A stretch of 64,000 nt of DNA from JARRON01 sp037383845 (lineage in GTDB: Bacteria > Pseudomonadota > Gammaproteobacteria > Steroidobacterales > XN24): contig JARRON010000003.1 of NCBI GenBank assembly GCA_037383845.1, positions 35,089-99,088 of the forward strand. Direction: 5' to 3'. This document shows, one piece after another, positions 52,749-63,148 of this stretch (position 1 is the first letter of the stretch; every line of letters begins with the position of its first letter). The notes under the pieces are model-generated. The model ran no database searches, was not told the DNA's origin, and saw nothing but the letters and a program-made list of their open reading frames with translations. A program made the position numbers and the translations under genes.

Positions 52749-53428
52749 AGCAGTCTCCCGGCGTCCATCTCCACCTGCCGGCGGCAGCGTTCGGCCAGGT
52801 GGGTGTCGTGGGTGACAAGCACAAGGGTCGTGCCTCTGTCCTCGTTGAGCGCGAACAGCAGGTCCGCGATCCTGTCGCCGGTTCGCGTATCCAGGTTCCC
52901 CGTGGGTTCGTCGGCGAACAGGACCGAGGGCTCCGCGACAAAGGCCCGGGCAATGGCCACCCGCTGCCGCTCGCCTCCGGACAGCTGCCGGGGGTAATGA
53001 CCCACCCGGCGCGCCAGCCCGACCACATCCAGGGCCTCGCGGGCCTTGCCGGCGGCGTCTTTCCGGCCGGCCAGCTCGAGGGGAAGCATCACGTTCTCCA
53101 GGGCCGTCAGGGCCGGGACCAGGTGAAACGACTGGAACACGAATCCCACCCTGCCGGCCCGCAGGGCCGCCCGGCCATCTTCGTCGAGGGCCGTCAGTTC
53201 CCGGTCGTCAATCCACACCTGGCCGGACGTGGGCAGGTCCAGGCCAGCCAGCAGGGACAGCAGGGTGGACTTCCCCGCCCCGGAGGGACCCAGGATCGCC
53301 AGCGATTCTCCCCGGGCCACCTCCAGGTTGGCGCTGTCCAAGATGGTCAGCTCTCCCTCCGGGCTGCTAACCTTCTTGGTCAGCCCGCGGGCCTTGAGAA
53401 CCGGCGTACTGCCGGCAGATTGCTGCAT
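52745..53428 (-). CDS. ybbA: YbbA-type ABC ATPase
   Basis: A 227-residue ATPase of the LolD/MacB class. Walker A is GPSGAGKST, Q-loop FQSFHLVPALTALENV, signature LSGGERQRVAIARAF, Walker B VLFADEPTGNLD, and switch His VTHDTHLAERC. The N-terminal VLKARGLTKKVSSPEGELTIL matches YbbA. ATG 53428 has AAGGA eight bases upstream, inside the first codons of the divergent tesA; the two start codons share two bases. Confidence 0.93.
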   Translation of the reverse strand: MQQSAGSTPVLKARGLTKKVSSPEGELTILDSANLEVARGESLAILGPSGAGKSTLLSLLAGLDLPTSGQVWIDDRELTALDEDGRAALRAGRVGFVFQSFHLVPALTALENVMLPLELAGRKDAAGKAREALDVVGLARRVGHYPRQLSGGERQRVAIARAFVAEPSVLFADEPTGNLDTRTGDRIADLLFALNEDRGTTLVLVTHDTHLAERCRRQVEMDAGRLL

Positions 53429-54059
53429 GATTCGAATCCTTTTGCTGTTCCTGATACTTCTTCCCGGCGCCGCTGCGGCCTCGCCCGTGATTCTCGTCGT
53501 GGGCGACAGCCTGAGCGCGGGCTACGGGATCGCCCGCATCGACGCCTGGACCGCGCTCCTCCAGGAGCGGCTCAGCGAGCGGGGCTTTCCCCATCGCGTC
53601 GTCAACGCCAGCATCAGCGGCGACACGACCCGGGGCGGCCTGGCCCGGCTGCCGGCAGCCCTGGACTCCCATGAGCCCGCGGTGGTCATACTGGAGCTGG
53701 GTGGCAACGACGGTCTTCGCGGGATCCCGGTAAAAGAGATTCGCAAGAACCTTGCGGAAATGATCCGCCTCAGCCGGGATGCGGGTGCCGATATCGTGCT
53801 CACCGGCATTCACATCCCTCCCAATTACGGCCCCGGTTATACCGAAGCGTTCCATCAGGTCTACCATGACCTGGCCAAAGAGTACGGTACGGCCCTGGTG
53901 CCCTTCATCCTCGACAGCGTGGCCCTGGAGGACGGGCTGATGCAGGACGACGGCATCCACCCGAACGCTGCCGGGCAGCCGGTGATACTGGATAACGTGT
54001 GGCCCGCCCTGGAACCGCTGATCCAGGAACAGGCCGCGCCGGCAGGCGCAGAAGAATAG
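53427..54059 (+). CDS. tesA: TesA, periplasmic thioesterase I/lysophospholipase
   Basis: TesA hydrolyses acyl-CoA, lysophospholipids and esters. The 210-residue precursor has a signal peptide (RILLLFLILLPGAAAA) directing it to the periplasm. SGNH-hydrolase blocks are VVGDSLSAGYGI (catalytic Ser), NASISGDTTRGGL (Gly), LGGNDGLRGI (Asn) and DDGIHPNAAGQP (Asp and His). ATG 53427 overlaps the ybbA start, an arrangement also seen in enterics. fadD follows 50 bases downstream. Confidence 0.95.
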   Translation: MIRILLLFLILLPGAAAASPVILVVGDSLSAGYGIARIDAWTALLQERLSERGFPHRVVNASISGDTTRGGLARLPAALDSHEPAVVILELGGNDGLRGIPVKEIRKNLAEMIRLSRDAGADIVLTGIHIPPNYGPGYTEAFHQVYHDLAKEYGTALVPFILDSVALEDGLMQDDGIHPNAAGQPVILDNVWPALEPLIQEQAAPAGAEE

Positions 54060-54109
54060 CTGGCACTTGCAACCGGGCCCGCAGCGCGCCGGGCCTAGCG
54101 GAGACGACC

Positions 54110-55792
54110 ATGGAAAAGATCTGGCTGGCCAACTACCCCTCCGACGTTCCGGCGGACATCGATCCGGACAGGTTCCCGTCGCTCAGGGAGTTCCTGGAGG
54201 ACTGCTTCGCCAAGTACAAGAACCTCCCGGCCTTCACGAACATGGGCCACTCGATGAGCTACGGCGAGCTGGACGAGATGTCCCGCTACTTCGGCGCGTG
54301 GCTTCAGAAGCATGCCGGCCTGTCCAAGGGCGACCGGGTCGCGGTGATGATGCCAAATGTCCTCCAGTACGCCGTGGCGGTGGCCGGAATTCTCCGCGCC
54401 GGCCTGGTCGTCACCAACGTCAATCCGCTGTACACGCCCCGGGAGCTTGAACACCAGCTCAAGGACGCCGGCGCCAAGGCCATCGTGATTGTCGAGAACT
54501 TCGCGCGAACTCTGGAGAAGGTTCGCAACAACACGCCGGTGGAGACAGTCGTGGTCACGGGCATCGGCGACCTGCTGCCGACCCCTAAGCGGCAGATCAC
54601 GAACTTCGTCGTGCGCAACGTGAAGAAGATGGTGCCGGAATGGAACATCCCCGACGCCGTGCCCCTGCGCAAGGCCCTGAAGGAAGGCAAGTGGCAGTCC
54701 CTGGACCGCCCTGAAATCACCCACGACGACATCGCCTTCCTGCAGTACACCGGCGGCACCACCGGCGTGGCCAAGGGCGCGATGCTCACTCACCGCAATA
54801 TCATCGCCAACCTGCTCCAGGCCAGGGCCTGGCTGGGCAACACGCTCCAGGAAGGCTCCGCCATCGTGCTGACGCCGCTGCCGCTCTATCACATCTTTTC
54901 GCTGACGGCGAACTTCTTCTTCTTCACCCTGATGGGTGGCAACAACATCCTGATCACCAATCCCCGGGACATCCCGGGCTTCATCGGCGAGATGAAGAAG
55001 TACCCGTTCACCTTCATCACCGGCGTGAACACCCTGTTCAACGCCCTGCTGAACGATCCGGCGATCAGGGAAGTGGACTTCAGCCACATGAAGGTGGCGC
55101 TGGGCGGCGGCATGGCGGTCCAGCGGGCGGTGGCGGAACGCTGGAAGGAAGTCACCGGCAAGCCGCTGCTCGAGGCCTACGGGCTGACCGAGACGTCTCC
55201 CGCCGCCTGCATCAATCCCTACACCAACACCGACTACAACGGCTCCATCGGCCTGCCCATCTCGTCCACTGAGGCCTCCATCAGGGACGAGAACGGCAAC
55301 GAGCTGGGCCTCGACGCGGTGGGCGAGATCTGCCTGAGGGGCCCCCAGGTCATGGCCGGTTACTGGAACCGGCCAGAGGAGACCGACAAGGTCATGCTGG
55401 AAGGCCGCTGGCTTCGGACCGGCGACATGGGCCGGATGGACAAAGACGGCTACATCTACATAGAGGATCGGAAGAAGGACATGATCCTCGTCTCCGGGTT
55501 CAACGTGTACCCGAACGAGGTGGAGAGCGTGGCCGTCACCCACCCCGCCGTGCTGGAAGCGGCAGCCGTCGGCCTCCCCCACGAGAAATCCGGCGAGGTG
55601 GTCAAGCTCTACGTCGTCAAGAAGCCCGACGCAGAATGCAGCGGGAAGGAGCTGATCGCCTTCTGCCGGGAGCACCTCACGGGCTACAAGGTGCCCAAGG
55701 AAGTGGAGTTCCGGGATGAGCTTCCGAAGACCAACGTGGGCAAGATCCTCCGGCGGCAGCTCCGGGACGAGGCCACTGGCAAAAGTGGCTAG
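54110..55792 (+). CDS. fadD: Long-chain-fatty-acid-CoA ligase
   Basis: FadD activates imported or released fatty acids to acyl-CoA at the inner membrane for beta-oxidation or other uses. The 560-residue protein starts at ATG 54110, with GGAG seven bases upstream. ATP-binding motif LQYTGGTTGVAKGAMLTHRN, YGLTETSPAA, GDMGRMDKDGYIYIEDRKKDMILVSGFNVYP (in parts) and the catalytic Lys near LPKTNVGKILRRQLR are all present. Close linkage to tesA suggests the two handle fatty acids together. Confidence 0.95.
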   Translation: MEKIWLANYPSDVPADIDPDRFPSLREFLEDCFAKYKNLPAFTNMGHSMSYGELDEMSRYFGAWLQKHAGLSKGDRVAVMMPNVLQYAVAVAGILRAGLVVTNVNPLYTPRELEHQLKDAGAKAIVIVENFARTLEKVRNNTPVETVVVTGIGDLLPTPKRQITNFVVRNVKKMVPEWNIPDAVPLRKALKEGKWQSLDRPEITHDDIAFLQYTGGTTGVAKGAMLTHRNIIANLLQARAWLGNTLQEGSAIVLTPLPLYHIFSLTANFFFFTLMGGNNILITNPRDIPGFIGEMKKYPFTFITGVNTLFNALLNDPAIREVDFSHMKVALGGGMAVQRAVAERWKEVTGKPLLEAYGLTETSPAACINPYTNTDYNGSIGLPISSTEASIRDENGNELGLDAVGEICLRGPQVMAGYWNRPEETDKVMLEGRWLRTGDMGRMDKDGYIYIEDRKKDMILVSGFNVYPNEVESVAVTHPAVLEAAAVGLPHEKSGEVVKLYVVKKPDAECSGKELIAFCREHLTGYKVPKEVEFRDELPKTNVGKILRRQLRDEATGKSG

Positions 55793-55801
55793 CGTCCGCG
55801 G

Positions 55802-57046
55802 CTAGCGGCGAACCACCTTTTCCAGCTGGGTGAGGACCGCGTCCAGCCGGTTCGTGACAGCATTCTTGTACAAGCCGAGGCGCTGAGGCCCGGGATTGCT
55901 CTCCAGGGCCGCCGTGAAACGGCGCCCCGCGTCACGCAGGACCGACTCGCGGATCTTCAGCCCGTGACGCTTCAGGATGGGCGCCAGGTACTTGCGACGC
56001 TCCCAGAGGTCCCGCCGGGTGGTGCGGTAGGCGTGCTGGCAGACCATCTCGCGGTTGGCGTAGCTGAAAACGTTGGTGAAAAACATCCGAGAGTCCCCGG
56101 CGTCGGGCTCAAACAGCACGACGTCCCGGTCAACGTACTGGGTGTCGTACTTGGCCATACCCACCTTCATCCGGGAGTGGATCAGGGCCCGGAAGGTCTG
56201 GGACAGGACCACCGGCAGTCCGCCGTCCGCGAGTGAATCGTGACGCTTGTGACGATCCTGGGGTGCAGCGTTGGCGTCGAACGGCACGATGGGGTTGATG
56301 CAGAACAGAAGATCCACGCCCTCGTCCAGGGCCGCCGAGGCGTGAAGGGTCCGCTTGAGTCCGCCGTCCACGAAGTATCGTCCCTGGATGCGCACCGGTG
56401 GGTAGAGTCCGGGCAGGGCGGTGCTGGCCTGGACGGCCTGGGAAATCGGGACGTCGTCGTACCCCTCAGAGCCGAAGCGCACCGCCTCCCCGGTGTCCAG
56501 GTCGGCCGCCACCACCAGCAGCCGGTGGCTTAGCTCCCGGAAGTCGTTGGTCATGCCCCGGTTGCTGAACAGGTCCGCGAGGAATCGTTCTATGGGCTCG
56601 TTGTCGAAGATCGCGTTGGGGATGAGGCGGGCCAGGCCGCCCAGGGACTCCAGCAGGCCCCGGTTGAGCGGATCCTTGAGGTACTCCACCACCCCGTCGT
56701 AGACCACGCGGGGCAGGGCCGCGGAACGCCGGAGATATTCCCGGAAGGCGGGGCGCAGGAAAAGGCCGGGATCGAACCGCTGGGGGCGACCGCGGCCGCT
56801 CACCAGGAGCACCGCCATCTCTTCGACGGAAATACCGTTGGCCAGCGTGGAAGCCACGAGGGAGCCGGCGGACACGCCCACGTAGACGTCCACGTCATGA
56901 AAATCCAGGCCGTCGATGGCCTCGTTCAGCGCCAGCAGCGCACCGATCTCATAGATGCCCCCCAGGGGGCCGCCACCGGCCAGAGCCAGGCCCACCTTCG
57001 GGCCGCCGGCCTTCTCGCCCTTGTGGGTGCGCTGGGTCTGCAGCAT
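55802..57046 (-). CDS. Patatin-like phospholipase
   Basis: A 414-residue acyl hydrolase. The oxyanion hole is LALAGGGPLGGIYEIGAL. The nucleophile elbow is VYVGVSAGSLVAS (GVSAG), and the catalytic Asp lies in YFVDGGLKRTLHASA (DGG). This is a complete Ser-Asp dyad. The C-terminal 150 residues (SQTFRALIHSRMKVGMAKYDT onward) are an extension seen in many gammaproteobacterial members; the final part is helical and basic. No signal peptide. Convergent with fadD (nine bases apart) and next to a phasin gene, which could point to lipid-droplet or PHA-granule turnover, as inference. Confidence 0.9.
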   Translation of the reverse strand: MLQTQRTHKGEKAGGPKVGLALAGGGPLGGIYEIGALLALNEAIDGLDFHDVDVYVGVSAGSLVASTLANGISVEEMAVLLVSGRGRPQRFDPGLFLRPAFREYLRRSAALPRVVYDGVVEYLKDPLNRGLLESLGGLARLIPNAIFDNEPIERFLADLFSNRGMTNDFRELSHRLLVVAADLDTGEAVRFGSEGYDDVPISQAVQASTALPGLYPPVRIQGRYFVDGGLKRTLHASAALDEGVDLLFCINPIVPFDANAAPQDRHKRHDSLADGGLPVVLSQTFRALIHSRMKVGMAKYDTQYVDRDVVLFEPDAGDSRMFFTNVFSYANREMVCQHAYRTTRRDLWERRKYLAPILKRHGLKIRESVLRDAGRRFTAALESNPGPQRLGLYKNAVTNRLDAVLTQLEKVVRR

Positions 57047-57063
57047 TCAGCCGACGCCTGCGG

Positions 57064-57585
57064 CTATCCGGCCTTGCGGCGGCCGGTCTTTCTGCCCGCC
57101 GAGGCTTTCCGGCGGGCCGGCGCCTTCCGGGCCGTCTTGCGGGAGCCGCCGGCGCGGGACGTGGTCCGCTTCCTGGCCGCCGGGCTGGCCTGGACTGTCG
57201 AGAGGCGGGCGACCGCCTCCTGGAGCTCTTCCACCCGGCGATTGAGTTCCCGGACGTCCCGGGCCGTGGGAATCTGCAGTCCATTCAGGGCGCGGGCGAC
57301 CCGGTACTGCACGAGCTGCTCGAACCGATCCCAGGCATCGGCCATGTTCTCCCGGGCGCCGTTCATTCGTGCCTGGGCGGCGTCCACCCGCCGGCCGACC
57401 CTGGAGCGGGCGCCGTTTTCGATGCGCTCCCCGAGGGTGACCAGGTTGTCGAAAAGCCGGCTACCTTCGGCCTCGGCCCGCGCGCAGGCGCCGAGCCCGG
57501 CCAGCCACACCTGGTGGACGGAGTCCTTCATCACGCGGGCGACCTGGTTGTCCAGCAGGACGCTGCTGCCGTTGTCCTTCGCCAT
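57064..57585 (-). CDS. Polyhydroxyalkanoate granule-associated protein (phasin, PhaF/PhaI type)
   Basis: A 173-residue protein starting at ATG 57585 (GGAGG seven bases upstream). The N-terminal phasin domain is VARVMKDSVHQVWLAGLGACARAEAEGSRLFDNLVTLGERIE, in parts. It is followed by NRRVEELQEAVARL, a short coiled coil. The C-terminal 40 residues are an Ala/Lys/Arg-rich, histone H1-like tail (KTARKAPARRKASAGRKTGRRKAG), as in Pseudomonas PhaF, which binds DNA and distributes granules at division. No PHA synthase gene is in the window. The patatin gene starts 17 bases downstream, possibly co-transcribed. Confidence 0.88.
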   Translation of the reverse strand: MAKDNGSSVLLDNQVARVMKDSVHQVWLAGLGACARAEAEGSRLFDNLVTLGERIENGARSRVGRRVDAAQARMNGARENMADAWDRFEQLVQYRVARALNGLQIPTARDVRELNRRVEELQEAVARLSTVQASPAARKRTTSRAGGSRKTARKAPARRKASAGRKTGRRKAG

Positions 57586-57761
57586 TCCAGTGCCTCCGCC
57601 GGCCCGTTGGGAATCCGGCTCAAACATCTGTTTAACACCCCGAGGATAGCACTCATGGCGGCCCAAGTCCCGGTCCCGGCTCGGGAAATCCGGATGCCGG
57701 AGGACGAACAAAAAATGGGAATACGGCGCGCGGCGGCCGGGGGAGATAGAATCCCGCAGGC

Positions 57762-58510
57762 ATGGCAGAAGACATTGACCGTCACGAGGCCGTAGAGCGT
57801 CTTGCTGAGCAGATCGAGCGCAGTCGCCTGGCCCGGCTCCGCCAGGTGGACGAAAGCGGCCTGCGGCCGGAGTGCGCCATCCTGGCGGACTGGCAGTCGC
57901 GGCGCCTGCGCCACACCTACAGCGATCTCCTCGCCAGCGAGCGCTATCGGCCGGCAGTGGAGTTCTTTCTTTCGGACCTGTACGGGGCCCGGGATTTCTC
58001 GGCCCGGGACGAGGGCGTCGAGCGCGTGTATCCGCTGATATCCCGGGTGCTTCCCGGCAAGGCGGTGCACACCATTTCCAAGGGCATCGAACTGCATGCC
58101 CTCAGCCAGGAGCTGGATCTGGACATGGTGGCGGTGCTGTGGGGTGAGCTGGGCGTCACGGATCGCCTGGATGCCGACGTTTATGCCGAGGCGTGGCGCC
58201 GCTGCCACAACGAGCCCCAGCGCCGCCGCCAGATCGCACTGGTCGCCGAGGTCGGCCATTCCCTGGACGACGTGGTCTTCAAGCCCATGATCTATAACGC
58301 CGTCCGGATGGCCCGCACTCCCGCGCGGGTGGCGGGACTTTCGGAGCTCCACGACTTCATCGAGCGGGGATTCGTCGCGTTCAGGAAGATGCGGGGCTCC
58401 GGGGTTTTCCTGGACGCCATCTTCACCCGGGAGAACCAGATCCTGGACGCCATCCTCGCCGGGGAGCCCACCGATTCCTGGGCGCCGCCGGACGACAGCA
58501 GCGAGTCGGC

Positions 58511-58514
<4 letters not shown>
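57762..58514 (+). CDS. Conserved-looking protein of unknown function (FFLSDLYG)
   Basis: A 250-residue soluble, mostly helical protein. The centre has HTYSDLLASERYRPAVEFFLSDLYGARDFSARDEGVERVYPLISRVLP in pieces; the FFLSDLYGxxDFxxRD core recalls uncharacterised proteins from other gammaproteobacteria. Later segments are LHALSQELDLDMVAVLWG and LSELHDFIERGFVAFRKMRGSGVFLDAIFTREN. I know no function. A TAGAAT hexamer (57747-57752) ends only nine bases before the ATG, so the message may be leaderless or a better -10 may be missed. It overlaps hemE by four bases convergently. Confidence 0.75.
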
Positions 58515-59580
<1,066 letters not shown>

Positions 59581-59584
<4 letters not shown>

Positions 59585-60294
59585 GTGCTCACCGCCGCTC
59601 GAATGGTTTTCTGGATGGCTATTGCCGCCGCCCTGGGGTCGGCGGCATCGCGGATCGGACGGCCTACCACGATGTAGTCGGCACCCAGCCCGAAGGCCTG
59701 GTCCACCGTCACGACGCGCTTCTGGTCGTCAGCGGGCCGGTTCTCCACGGGGCGGATGCCGGGGGTGACCACCATGAGGCGATGGTCCAGCTCCCGCCGA
59801 AGCATTTCCGCTTCCAGCCCGGAGGAGACGACACCGTCACAGCCGGCCTCCAGGGCCCGCCTGGCCCTGGACAAAACGAGCTCCGGCACGTCACAGGCGA
59901 AACCCATGTCGTCCAGGTCCCCGCGGTCCAGGCTGGTCAGCGCCGTCACCGCCAGCACCCTGACGTCTTCCTTCGCCCGGGCCGCCGCTTCCATGATGCC
60001 CTGGTTGCCATGGACGGTGCAGAAGGTCACGCCCCGGTGATTCAGCCGGGCCACGGCCCGGCCGACGGTGGCAGGCACGTCGAAGAACTTGAGATCGACG
60101 AAGATGCGCTTGCCACGCTCGGCAAGCCAGTCCAGCAGCTCGAAGTAGCCGCCGGCCATGAGAAGCTCCAGTCCGAGCTTGTAGAAAACGACGGAGTCGC
60201 CCAGCTGCTCGACGAGTTCGCGGGCCCGGCTCGAGTCCGGGACGTCGAGGGCGAAGATGAGCCGCTCCTCGGCGGGGATGTTCTTGGGTGCCAT
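59581..60294 (-). CDS. pyrF: Orotidine 5'-phosphate decarboxylase
   Basis: PyrF makes UMP, the last step of de novo pyrimidine synthesis. The 237-residue TIM barrel starts LIFALDVPDSSRA. The catalytic Lys-Asp network is in RIFVDLKFFDVPATVGRAV. Other signatures are VVTPGIRPVENRPADDQKRVVT and GADYIVVGRPIRDAADP, with the phosphate-binding Arg. It is translationally coupled to hemE. Confidence 0.96.
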
Positions 60295-60362
60295 GGGGGG
60301 TTCCGGCCGGTGGGTCGGGCGCGAATTCTAGCACTCCTGCCGGCTGCGCAATTCCGCGCCGG

Positions 60363-61514
60363 TCAGCTCCGTGCCGCGGGGTCGAACAGCCTGACGTGCT
60401 CGTCGACGGCGAACCGGTCCGTCATGCCGGCGATGTAGTCGGCCACTGCGCGGGCCCGGCCGGCCGGCCCGTGGGAGGCCTCCTTGCGACGCGCCTCGTC
60501 CGCATACTCGTCCGGCATCAGCCGCGGCTCGGCCATGAAAGCCTCGAACAGGTCAGAGACCGTGCGCTGGGCCTTGGTGGTCATGCGGATCACCTTGTGA
60601 TGGCGGTACAGCCGGTGCCGCAGGAACCGCTTCAGGGCCTGATGGGCTTCTCCGACGTCTGCGCTGAAGGCTATCAGGGGCTGCCCGGCGTCGCGGACTT
60701 CCTCCGGGGACGCGGGCTGTTCTTTCGCAAGGATCTCCCGGGAGGCTTCCACAAGGTCCTCCACCACCCGGCCGATCATCCGTCGCACGATCTCGTGAAC
60801 CAGCCGGCGACCCGCCAGCGCGGGCCAGCGGGCTTTCACGGCATCATGCTGTTCCCTGAACAGCTCCGCCTCCCGCAGCTCATCGACAGTGAGCAGGCCG
60901 GCGCGCAGGCCGTCATCCACATCGTGATTGTTGTAAGCGATCTCGTCCGCGACGTTGGCCAGCTGGGCTTCCAGGGCAGGCTGCCGACCCGCCAGGAACC
61001 GCTCACCCAGTTCACCGAGCTGTCGGGCGTTCGCGGCGGAGCAGTGCTTGAGGATGCCTTCCCGGGTCTCGAACATCAGGTTCAGGCCCTTGAACTCGGC
61101 GTACTTCTCCTCCAGCTCGTCCACGACTCGCAGAGACTGCAGGTTGTGCTCGAAGCCGCCGAAATCCCGCATGCAGCGGTTCAGCGCCTCCTGGCCCGCG
61201 TGGCCGAAGGGGGTATGTCCCAGGTCATGGGCCAGGCACACCGCCTCGGTGAGATAGGTATTCAGCCCCAGCGCGCCGGCCACCGTCCTGGCGATCTGCG
61301 CCACTTCCAGCGAGTGCGTCAGCCGGGTGCGGTAGAGATCACCCTCGTGGTTGACGAACACCTGGGTCTTGTAGACGAGGCGACGGAACGCCGTGGAATG
61401 AATGATTCGGTCCCGGTCCCGGTGGTACTCACCCCGGTAGCGTGGCGGCGGCTCCTCGATCCTGCGGCCCGGCGATTCCGATTCCCGGGACGCCCAGGGC
61501 GCCAGCTCATCCAT
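60363..61514 (-). CDS. Deoxyguanosinetriphosphate triphosphohydrolase-like protein (HD domain)
   Basis: A 383-residue HD-superfamily dNTPase. The N-terminal YRGEYHRDRDRIIHSTAFRRLVYKTQVF is diagnostic of the Dgt-like branch. The metal site is RTRLTHSLEVAQIART and VCLAHDLGHTPFGHAGQEAL (His-Asp), completed by FEHNLQSLRV and YNNHDVDDGLRAG. Family members cleave dNTPs to nucleosides and triphosphate; this shorter branch is usually less strictly dGTP-specific. It overlaps aroB by eight bases within the pilQ-aroKB run. Confidence 0.9.
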   Translation of the reverse strand: MDELAPWASRESESPGRRIEEPPPRYRGEYHRDRDRIIHSTAFRRLVYKTQVFVNHEGDLYRTRLTHSLEVAQIARTVAGALGLNTYLTEAVCLAHDLGHTPFGHAGQEALNRCMRDFGGFEHNLQSLRVVDELEEKYAEFKGLNLMFETREGILKHCSAANARQLGELGERFLAGRQPALEAQLANVADEIAYNNHDVDDGLRAGLLTVDELREAELFREQHDAVKARWPALAGRRLVHEIVRRMIGRVVEDLVEASREILAKEQPASPEEVRDAGQPLIAFSADVGEAHQALKRFLRHRLYRHHKVIRMTTKAQRTVSDLFEAFMAEPRLMPDEYADEARRKEASHGPAGRARAVADYIAGMTDRFAVDEHVRLFDPAARS

Positions 61515-62589
61515 CCCGGTCCGCCTCGGCCAGCACCGCGTCCAGGAGGCGCCCGGGCACGTCGTCCCGGACGCGACAGCTGCCGATGCCGTCCGGCACC
61601 ACGAGCCGGAGGCGGCCGCCGGACACCTTCTTGTCCATTCCCATCAGGGATCTCAGCCGGGCGGAACCCACCGGCGGCGGTGCCACAGGCAGTCCCGCGG
61701 CCCGCACCATCGCCTCGACGCGGTCCGCGTCCTCGCCGCTCATCGCGCCGTCGGCCGCCGCCAGGCGGCAGGCCATCACGAGGCCGGCGCCCACCGCCTC
61801 GCCGTGCAGCCACTCGGAAAACTCCGTGGCGGCCTCGATGGCGTGCCCGAAAGTGTGGCCCAGGTTGAGGAGGGCTCGCCGGCCCGCCTCCCGCTCGTCA
61901 CCCGCCACCACTTCCGCCTTGAGGCTGCAGCACCAGAAAACCGCCCGCTCCAGCACCTGCGGATCCCGGTCCACCAGCAACTCCAGCCGGGACTCAAGCC
62001 AGTCGAACAGTTGTGCGTCCAGCCCCAGCCCATACTTGATGACCTCGCCCAGGCCGGCCCGGAACTCGCGGTCAGGGAGAGTGGCCAGGGTCGCCACGTC
62101 AGCCACTACCGCACGGGGCTGGTGAAATGCGCCGATCAGATTCTTGCCTGCGGGATGGTTGACGGCGGTCTTGCCACCGACGGAGGCGTCCACCTGGGCC
62201 AGCAGCGTAGTGGGGGCCTGGAACACGTCCACGCCCCGCTGCCAGCATGCCGCGGCGAAGCCGGCCAGGTCGCCCACGACGCCCCCGCCCAGGGCCAGAA
62301 TCGCGGCATCCCGGTGAAAGCCATGCTCCGCCAGCGTGTCGAACACCACGGAGAGCGTCTCCAGGGTCTTGTATCGTTCGCCGTCGGGCAGCGTCAGGGT
62401 CGCAACCTGCCGGTCGCCGAGGCCGGCCAGGGCCGGCTCCAGCCAGAGGGGCGAGACCACCTCGTTGGTGACCACGAGCACCTGCGGGGCCGTCATCAGG
62501 GACGACCACGCGGTCGGGTCACCAAGAATCTCACGGCCCACGAGGACCGGGTAGGAGCGGTCTCCGAGCTCGACTCTCAGTCCGTGCAC
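61507..62589 (-). CDS. aroB: 3-dehydroquinate synthase
   Basis: AroB converts DAHP to dehydroquinate, the second step of the shikimate pathway. The 360-residue protein starts at GTG 62589. NAD-binding LPDGERYKTLET, ALGGGVVGDLAGFAAACWQRG, TTLLAQVDASVGGKTAVNHPAGKNLIG (in parts) and the metal site LLNLGHTFGHAIE are canonical. It overlaps aroK by 13 bases. Confidence 0.97.
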   Translation of the reverse strand: MHGLRVELGDRSYPVLVGREILGDPTAWSSLMTAPQVLVVTNEVVSPLWLEPALAGLGDRQVATLTLPDGERYKTLETLSVVFDTLAEHGFHRDAAILALGGGVVGDLAGFAAACWQRGVDVFQAPTTLLAQVDASVGGKTAVNHPAGKNLIGAFHQPRAVVADVATLATLPDREFRAGLGEVIKYGLGLDAQLFDWLESRLELLVDRDPQVLERAVFWCCSLKAEVVAGDEREAGRRALLNLGHTFGHAIEAATEFSEWLHGEAVGAGLVMACRLAAADGAMSGEDADRVEAMVRAAGLPVAPPPVGSARLRSLMGMDKKVSGGRLRLVVPDGIGSCRVRDDVPGRLLDAVLAEADRDG

Positions 62590-63119
62590 GGTGCGTCTGC
62601 CTCCCCGGGGGTTTCCACGAGCCGGTCCCGAAGCTCCCTGGCCACGGATGCCACCCGGCGCCCGTCGGTGTTAACGACCAGCGAGGCCACTTCGCGATAG
62701 AGGCGTTCCCGCAGGGCCATGAGTTCTTCCAGCCGTGCCCCAGGGTCCGGGGTGTCCAGCAGGGGGCGGTTCTTGGACATCCTGGTGCGTTCCAGCTGCT
62801 GGGCAATGCTGGTCTCAAGGTAGACGACCCGTCCCCGCGCCACCAGCACTTCCCGGGTCTCCGCCGAGACCACCGCCCCGCCGCCGGTCGCCAGAACAAT
62901 GCCCGGGCGGGCCAGTTCGGCGATCACCGCCCTCTCCCGGGCCCGGAAACCCGCCTCTCCCTCCTTGTCGAAGATGAAAGGAATATCCACCCCGGTCCGA
63001 GCCTCGATCTCGGCGTCCGTGTCCAGAAAGGGCCTCCCGAGCAGCCGGGCCAGCCGTCGGCCCACGGCGGACTTGCCGGAACCCATGGGGCCTACGAGGA
63101 AGATGCTCGGCAGCGACAC
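62577..63119 (-). CDS. aroK: Shikimate kinase
   Basis: AroK phosphorylates shikimate. I start it at GTG 63119, with GGGA nine bases upstream, yielding 180 residues beginning SLPSIFLVGPMGSGKS; a TTG eight codons further upstream has no ribosome site. Walker A is GPMGSGKSAVG. Shikimate contacts are FLDTDAEIEARTG, GEAGFRARE and LATGGGAVV. The lid region is RTRMSKNRPLLDTPDP. It is the classical neighbour of aroB and pilQ. Confidence 0.95.
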   Translation of the reverse strand: MSLPSIFLVGPMGSGKSAVGRRLARLLGRPFLDTDAEIEARTGVDIPFIFDKEGEAGFRARERAVIAELARPGIVLATGGGAVVSAETREVLVARGRVVYLETSIAQQLERTRMSKNRPLLDTPDPGARLEELMALRERLYREVASLVVNTDGRRVASVARELRDRLVETPGEADAPCTD

Positions 63120-63148
63120 GATAACGTTTCCCGGACCGCACAATAGAC

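Noticed and set aside
55789..55810. GGCTAGCG repeated at the fadD/patatin convergent ends
   Set aside because: Two short copies around two stop codons; likely coincidence, no wider repeat family seen.
57622..57633. Palindrome AAACATCTGTTT upstream of the phasin gene
   Set aside because: Only 12 bases, no promoter hexamers placed convincingly around it, and no known regulator matches.
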